From assembly GCA_028023455.1 (NCBI GenBank), contig JAQFVV010006197.1:14505254-14569253 (forward strand): 64,000 nt of DNA, written 5' to 3'. This DNA comes from Epiperipatus broadwayi. Its lineage: Eukaryota > Onychophora > Udeonychophora > Euonychophora > Peripatidae. The translations under genes were made by a program, and so were the position numbers. Below, piece by piece: positions 61,106-64,000 of this stretch; positions within the stretch are counted from its first letter, which is position 1, and every line of letters starts with the position of its first letter. Under the pieces are notes generated by a model. That model did no database searches. It was not told where the DNA came from and saw only the letters and a program-made list of their open reading frames with translations.

Positions 61106-63530
61106 AGTGAAGGATGTGGATGGAAAATGAATAAGAATATAAAAGTAAAAATTATGGAAGAGTTTGTTAAGGATGAATATAAGGATTGGGGTGATGAAAT
61201 AGAAAAAGTGGCAAATACAGTTTTAGGTGAGAATATTCATAAGAATAAAAGTAATAGAAAAGTATAAAGAGAGGTAAAAAGCATGCAGAGAGCAAAGAAA
61301 TGAAGATGAATATTAAATGGAAAAACTATTTTTTAAAAAAGTTGGCTAAAATAGATAATTATAGAGAATGAAATTAAATAGTAAATTATTGGAGAATATT
61401 AACAAAAGTGGAAAAGACGGGAGTAAAAAATCTTGGAAATATATTAAAAGAAATGTAGGGGTGAGACAAATAGTATTATTAAATGATGATGAAAGTGTGT
61501 AATGGATATAGAAAAATGCTAGATTTGAAGGACAGAGTGATAATAAATATAAAAGCACATAGAAATGGAAATACTGGTTTTACAGAAAATGAATTGAAAT
61601 GAGATGGGGAAGAAATTGAAAAGTGGAAAGGTAAGAGGTTTAGATGAATGGATAGCAGATATCGTGATGAAATTTGGTAAATAGGGCAAAATTAAATCTG
61701 TTATCATGTTGTAATAAGATGACACAGAAGATAGAATTTCCAGATAGCTGGAACAATATGAGTAAAGCTATTATTTAAAGAAAACAGTAAGAACCATAGA
61801 AAGTTAATCAATTATAGACCGATAGCAAAACAAGTTTTATATAGTTTTTACATATATAGTGGCTAGAAGAGTGGCAAAATAGATGGATACAAATAATATA
61901 GTGGGAGAAATGCAAAGAAGTTTTAGATCAGATAGGCATATAGGATAGTTTATTTGTAGTCACACAACTTATATATACGAGTGGGAATATAGGTAGACAG
62001 TTATATATGTCTTTATAGATATAGAGAAGGCATATGATAGAGTAAATAGAAAGATTATGGGTAAGTTTAGTAAATTTGGCAATGAATGGAGCTCTTGTGG
62101 ATATTGTTAAGAGATCATAGGAAATAGTTACTTTACATGTCAATTAGAAAATATAGAATCAGTTAGTTAAAAATAGGGTGGGACTAAGGCAAGGATACTC
62201 TGTCACCTATTTTTTTTTCATATGTGAGAGAAATATAGAGAGCAATAAAAAAACTAGGAAGAGGGATAAAGATACCATTAATAAATGGCAAGGGAGCATA
62301 TATATTATCAGGTTTTTTATTTGCAGATATCTTCTTGTGCACAGAAAGTAGGGAAGATATAAAAATTATGTTGACGGGTGCAAGAATGGGTAAAGAAATG
62401 AAGATTGAATTTAGTGAAAGAAAAATCAAAAGTAATGATGATAAATTCTGGGGAAAAAGAAGAGAATTTTTATTGGGGGATATAAATTTAAATGTGGGGA
62501 ATAGGTGTAACTATTTAGGAATTGTCTTAAGTAATCAGAGAAGTTGTTTGGATGAATGGGAGAAAAAAAAAAGATAAATGAAGCAAAGAAAAGGGACTGA
62601 TGAAGAAGTTAACAGCATTTTTATATATGATATAGCAGGAATTGTACAGGAATGCCAATAGCAGGATTAACTTATGGTAATGATGTGTTAGTAATGGGGT
62701 GTTGGATTACTTAGAAAAACCACAAAGATAAATAAGAAGACATGCATTAGATGCAATGGGTGGATAGCAAAGGAGACAATTCAAGGAGAAATAGGATGGT
62801 CAAGTTTTTATATGAAAGATGCAAAAAGCAAAATGAAAATATTTGATAGATTGCAATTTATAGATAGTCAAAATAGTATTTAAATGGCTTATGCGTAAAG
62901 AACAAGTAAAAAGATGGGTGAGAAAGGTAGTAAAGATTTTGTCAGTATACTTGTACAAAAAATGGGCTGATTGTGTTAGAATTGTTGAGTGTTATAATGA
63001 CAAAGAATGAGATAGAAGAATAGATGCATTAATAAAAAATAGGGAATTGGAGAAATAGTATGGAGAGTAAAAAGTTCAAATATATAAGTAAACAGAACAT
63101 TGGGTGCGAGTTAATTTATGACAATAACAAGAAAGTAGTTTATTGTTTAAGGCACAAACAGGATTGTTAGCAACAAGGGAATATATACATAAAGGCAGGA
63201 ATGTAAGTGATTTAGTCTGCATGTAAGAAAGGCATGGAAACTATTAGGCATTTGTTAAATGTAAATACTTACAAACAGACAGTACAAATAATGACATTGT
63301 GGGAGAATAAATATAAACAAAGTGATTATACAGAAAATGGGTTCTTGATTTTTATGCTGGGTTTGGAAAAAGATAAGGAGGATCTAGATATAAAAGCCAT
63401 AGAGTGGACAGAGATGATGTGGAAATGGGATGGAGCAGAATAGACAACAAAATGGAAACACTTAGGGTAGGCAACGGAAAGGTGGCTAACAAGTTTTTCT
63501 GGGCACAATTGTTGAGAGATTCCTGACTAG
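61106..63530 (+). pseudogene. LINE, second family, copy C (linker, RT, C-terminus)
   Basis: It begins with GTGAAGGATGTGGATG, equivalent to about 58,665 in copy B, so the endonuclease is missing. RT blocks: NYRPIA (about 61,810), EKAYDRVNR (62,025-62,050), SGFLFADIFLCTESRED with the active site FADI in place of FADD (62,305-62,360), EFSERKI and CNYLGIVLSNQRSCLDEWE (62,508-62,565). The C-terminal part ends at ...FLGTI-like sequence near 63,510. A 69-codon ORF at 63,234-63,443 belongs to it. At TTCCTGACT (63,517-63,525) it diverges from copies A and B, which continue with GA(T)AAAG(A/G)AGAAGCCA-like sequence. Confidence 0.7.
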
Positions 63531-64000
63531 TACATCACGTTCATCAATCACATTCTCTGTTTTAATTGGGGGAAAAAAGCTAATACTATATCCATAAAAA
63601 TATTAGTTGTAATTAAAGTTTGGTAAGGAAGACGAGATAATCTGCATTCTATATAACCATATATAATAGCAATAAAAATACTATTGCATAAATAAATTTT
63701 AAAAAGTTAACTAACATATTTGCTCTAACTTTGATCCTCACTAAAATGTAGATTTTAAAAAAGAATTGTAATTTTTAAAGAGTGAATGCCGATAAAATTG
63801 TTAATTATTGAACAATTACAAAGTGACAAGTTTAGAATAACTATATATTAAATATTATTTCATGTTTGAAATATTTTAATAAAATCTTAAGTGTTCTAAT
63901 CCCACGATTATGTGCAAATATGGTTCAAAAGAGTTGCACCTATTTCTTTTAGTTTTATTAGGTTCTAACTTATGCATATAAAAAAAATTGGCAAATAGAA
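63531..64000. other. AT-rich spacer at the right edge
   Basis: Nothing recognised. Confidence 0.4.

Overview
The window is metazoan nuclear DNA. It is strongly AT-rich, contains a spliced terminal exon of a Rho-family (Rnd-type) GTPase at its left edge, and is otherwise a gene-poor graveyard of animal-type transposable elements. There is no operon structure, Shine-Dalgarno pattern, tRNA, rRNA or CRISPR. The exact animal cannot be read from the sequence. The LINE family in 55.8-63.5 kb reminds me of LINEs from chelicerates such as ticks, but that is recollection and not evidence.

Layout. 0.2-0.5 kb: last exon of the Rnd-like gene, whose remainder lies to the left. 1-6 kb: two short hairpin elements, a decayed Penelope-like element (RT plus GIY-YIG box), a doubtful RTE-type LINE scrap and a 342-bp hairpin element. 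7.8-9.7 kb: a degenerate hAT-like element. 14.4-15.5 kb: two direct and one inverted copy of a roughly 418-bp unit, each copy carrying a hammerhead-ribozyme-like fold. 18-21.6 kb: a hairpin around a TA microsatellite, a second weaker hammerhead-like motif and a broken coiled-coil reading frame. 23.5-26.1 kb: two head-to-head fragments of one LINE family (here the 'KGSS' family, after a shared RT motif). 32-38 kb: minus-strand endonuclease and ORF1 pieces probably of the same LINE, separated by a Ty3/gypsy fragment and a clean 378-bp hAT MITE. 39.2-43.7 kb: a 350-bp hairpin, a 384-bp imperfect duplication, a perfect 44-bp duplication and a solo fragment of the 14.5-kb repeat. 45.0-45.3 kb: six 14-bp partly palindromic sites in 330 bp. 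48.7-53.99 kb: a mariner remnant, then a hAT (DUF4371-type) transposase split in two by a KGSS LINE. 55.8-63.5 kb: three head-to-tail copies of a second LINE family.

How it fits together. Apart from the Rnd exon nothing looks like a working host gene, and every element ORF seen is interrupted by stops or frameshifts. The nesting gives relative ages: the hAT transposase predates the LINE inside it, and the minus-strand LINE at 32-38 kb probably predates the gypsy element and perhaps the hAT MITE. The most unusual structures are the tandem/inverted hammerhead-like array and the palindrome cluster at 45 kb.
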